A stretch of 18,262 nucleotides of DNA from Bacteroidota bacterium (lineage in GTDB: Bacteria > Bacteroidota > Bacteroidia > Bacteroidales > Dysgonomonadaceae), in assembly GCA_023399295.1 (NCBI GenBank), contig JAEWQF010000022.1, positions 1 through 18,262 of the forward strand, written 5' to 3'. Shown here in pieces: positions 16,585 to 18,262 of this stretch. The notes below the pieces were generated by a model. That model saw only the letters and a list, made by a program, of their open reading frames with translations. It had not been told where the DNA came from and did not search any database. Made by a program: the position numbers and the translations under genes. Every line of letters begins with the position of its first letter. The stretch's first letter is position 1.

Positions 16585-17625
16585 ATGAGAAAGACAGAGT
16601 ACATCCTCATTCCAGCGCTGCTGCTGACAATGCTATTCCTCAGCTGTAAACAAGCTCGACATACAGAGGTGACCTTTAAGGAAGATCCCGAACGGACGAA
16701 AATAGACGTCTTTATAGGCGAACACTACTTCACTTCACTGATCTATACCGACAGCCTGGAAAAGCCATTCCTCTTCCCCATCCTTACCGCCTCCGGTAAA
16801 ACAGTTACCAGGGGCTATCCCATCGATCCCCGTCCACATGAACGAATCGATCATCCCCATCAGATGGGTCTGTGGCTCAACTTCGGAGATGTGAACGGAC
16901 TCGACTTCTGGAACAACTCTTCAGCCATCTCACCGGAAAGAAAAAGCCACTACGGTCATATTCAACTCGATTCCATCATTGATCTTGATCCTGATGCTGG
17001 AGAACTGATAACCCTCTCTACCTGGAAAGACTACCAGAAAAACAGGCTTCTGGAAGAAAGAACAACCTATCGTTTCAGCGGTGATACGGAACAAAACCGC
17101 TTTATTGAAAGAACCTCTCATTTAACCGCCCTTCAACAGGTTACACTGAGAAGTAACAAGGAAGGCCTCTTCGCCATAAGAGTCGACAGGGCTTTCGAGG
17201 AGCCTGACGAGAAACCGGTCAAACGGCTCGATGCCGGAGCACTACCGGCCGATGTTCCTTATGCACACAACGAGGGAGTGAATGGCCAATACCGCAATCA
17301 GCAAGGTTATAAAACTGAATCTGAGGTATGGGGTATAAAGACTCCCTGGGTAGCCCTTCGTGCAGAAAAAGAGGGGGAGGTAATTACCTTGGTGATCCTC
17401 GATCATCCGCAGAATCCCGGTTACCCCGGCTGGCCACATGCCCGTGGATATGGGCTCTTTTCGATGAACAACCTGGCGGGTAATACCATGAATCCTGCTG
17501 ACCCACCCATCGAAATTGTGCTGAATCCGGGAGAGGAGATCTCCTTCCGTCACTTGCTGATCATCGGTGGAGAGATAACTGATGAGATGATCAACGGGAT
17601 TATGAAACAATTCCATAATCAGTAA
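16585..17625 (+). CDS. DUF6807 (PmoA-like) family lipoprotein, function unknown
   Basis: This 346-residue lipoprotein (lipobox MLFLSC, Cys21) matches the DUF6807 pattern: a beta-rich body, the His-rich block RPHERIDHPHQMGLWLNFGD followed by VNGLDFWNN, a middle ERTTYRF segment, WVALRAEKEGEVITLVIL, and DHPQNPGYPGWPHARGYGLF near the end. Databases often call this family PmoA, but nothing here relates it to methane monooxygenase. The conserved His and Asp residues and the aldose-epimerase-like beta-sandwich feel suggest a carbohydrate-active protein, which is inference. It lies 9 bp after PL1-CE8 and 33 bp before a Gfo/Idh/MocA oxidoreductase, and such pairing implies a joint task on a pectin-derived sugar. 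The residues after Cys21 (KQARHTE) lack an acidic surface-export patch, so a periplasmic location is more likely. Confidence 0.8.
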   Translation: MRKTEYILIPALLLTMLFLSCKQARHTEVTFKEDPERTKIDVFIGEHYFTSLIYTDSLEKPFLFPILTASGKTVTRGYPIDPRPHERIDHPHQMGLWLNFGDVNGLDFWNNSSAISPERKSHYGHIQLDSIIDLDPDAGELITLSTWKDYQKNRLLEERTTYRFSGDTEQNRFIERTSHLTALQQVTLRSNKEGLFAIRVDRAFEEPDEKPVKRLDAGALPADVPYAHNEGVNGQYRNQQGYKTESEVWGIKTPWVALRAEKEGEVITLVILDHPQNPGYPGWPHARGYGLFSMNNLAGNTMNPADPPIEIVLNPGEEISFRHLLIIGGEITDEMINGIMKQFHNQ

Positions 17626-17658
17626 TAACACGAATATTCACCCTTAAACGACAATAAA

Positions 17659-18262
17659 ATGAAAAAAGAAGCAAATCCAATCTCCAGGAGAAAGTTCCTG
17701 GCAGTCTCCGGAGCCATCGCCGGTACTACCATCGTGAACCCGGCTTCAAACATCCTTGCTACCAACATGGGCAGCAACAGTATGAACAACAAGAAAACAA
17801 GGCTGGCTATTGTCGGCCTCGGCATCAGGGGTACCAGCATGTGGGGCAGCAGTCTCACGAAGGATTATGCTGACAATGTGGAATTTGTGGGTCTCTGTGA
17901 CCATAACCCCGGTAGGCTGGCGCTGGGAAAGCAGCTGATCGGTACCGACTGCCCCACCTTCGACGACTTCGAACAGATGATGCGCGAGACCAAACCCGAT
18001 CAGCTGATTGTCACCACCGATGATGACACGCACGACCACTTCATCGTAAAAGGGATGGAGATGGGTGCCGACATCATCTGCGAGAAGCCGATGGCCATAG
18101 ACGAGCAAAAGATCCAGCGCATCATTGACGCCGAGAAGAGAACAGGCAAACAGTGCAGGGTTACCTTCAACTACCGCTACTCACCCCACCGCGCCAAGAT
18201 GTGGGAGATTCTCCAGTCAGGTGAGATCGGTGAGCTCACCTCGGTCGACTTCCACTGGTATC
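17659..18262 (+). CDS. Tat-exported Gfo/Idh/MocA family oxidoreductase, 3' end cut by window edge
   Basis: The frame is open from the ATG at 17659 to the right edge (201 codons seen; family members usually exceed 350). The N-terminus has a twin-arginine signal, SRRKFLAVSG with Arg10-Arg11, followed by a hydrophobic stretch. The Rossmann fold begins with RLAIVGLGIRG (Gly53, Gly55, Gly58), then FVGLCDHNPGRL, where the Asp at the end of strand 2 suggests NAD(H) preference. The family motif CEKPMAID carries Lys143, the conserved catalytic-region lysine. Tat export means it folds with its nicotinamide cofactor in the cytoplasm and works in the periplasm, as in Zymomonas glucose-fructose oxidoreductase. 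It should oxidise or reduce a sugar or glycoside; the substrate is unknown. It lies 33 bp after the DUF6807 gene and is the last visible operon member. Confidence 0.93.
   Translation, partial: MKKEANPISRRKFLAVSGAIAGTTIVNPASNILATNMGSNSMNNKKTRLAIVGLGIRGTSMWGSSLTKDYADNVEFVGLCDHNPGRLALGKQLIGTDCPTFDDFEQMMRETKPDQLIVTTDDDTHDHFIVKGMEMGADIICEKPMAIDEQKIQRIIDAEKRTGKQCRVTFNYRYSPHRAKMWEILQSGEIGELTSVDFHWY

Noticed and set aside
16585..17625. Methane monooxygenase-related (PmoA) function for the DUF6807 gene
   Set aside because: The protein is a soluble-type lipoprotein in a pectin operon and lacks the multi-helix membrane architecture of the real PmoA; the name is a database label.

Overview
This window looks like a pectin-targeting polysaccharide utilisation locus (PUL) from a Bacteroidota bacterium, probably of the Bacteroidales. 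The evidence is an adjacent SusC/SusD pair, a hybrid two-component system (HTCS) regulator with a periplasmic propeller sensor, many lipoprotein signal peptides, and A/T-rich start regions without strong Shine-Dalgarno sequences. The genus cannot be named from the sequence alone. No RNA genes, insertion sequences, CRISPR arrays or attachment sites were seen.

Layout. Positions 1-3546 on the minus strand hold a large HTCS sensor kinase, cut at the left edge before its receiver and AraC-type output domains. A 339-bp divergent intergenic region (3547-3885) separates it from nine plus-strand genes that form one apparent operon. In order these are: SusC-like TonB-dependent transporter, SusD-like glycan-binding lipoprotein, a lipoprotein with two Fn3-like domains and a parallel beta-helix (DUF4957/DUF5123 type), GH28 polygalacturonase-like enzyme, CE12 (SGNH) acetylesterase, GH105 unsaturated uronyl hydrolase, a PL1 pectate lyase fused to a CE8 pectin methylesterase, a DUF6807 (PmoA-like) lipoprotein, and a Tat-exported Gfo/Idh/MocA oxidoreductase cut by the right edge. 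Gaps between the plus-strand genes are 5-33 bp. The one exception is an 86-bp gap before GH28, which carries a near-perfect 22-bp-stem hairpin dividing the capture/import genes from the enzyme genes.

How the parts probably work together. The HTCS senses a pectin fragment in the periplasm and activates the operon. SusD and possibly the beta-helix protein capture pectin, and SusC imports oligosaccharides. CE8 removes methyl esters so that the PL1 half of the same polypeptide can cut homogalacturonan by beta-elimination. CE12 removes acetyl groups, GH28 hydrolyses galacturonosyl linkages, and GH105 removes the unsaturated uronic acid that lyases leave at the non-reducing end. The window shows no rhamnosidase and no PL9 or PL11, so homogalacturonan or lightly decorated acetylated pectin fits better than a full rhamnogalacturonan programme, although the PUL may continue to the right.

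The least explained parts are the distal DUF6807 plus oxidoreductase pair, the beta-helix protein with a PL6-like Lys/Arg pair, the inter-cistronic hairpin, and a G9 tract inside the sensor gene.
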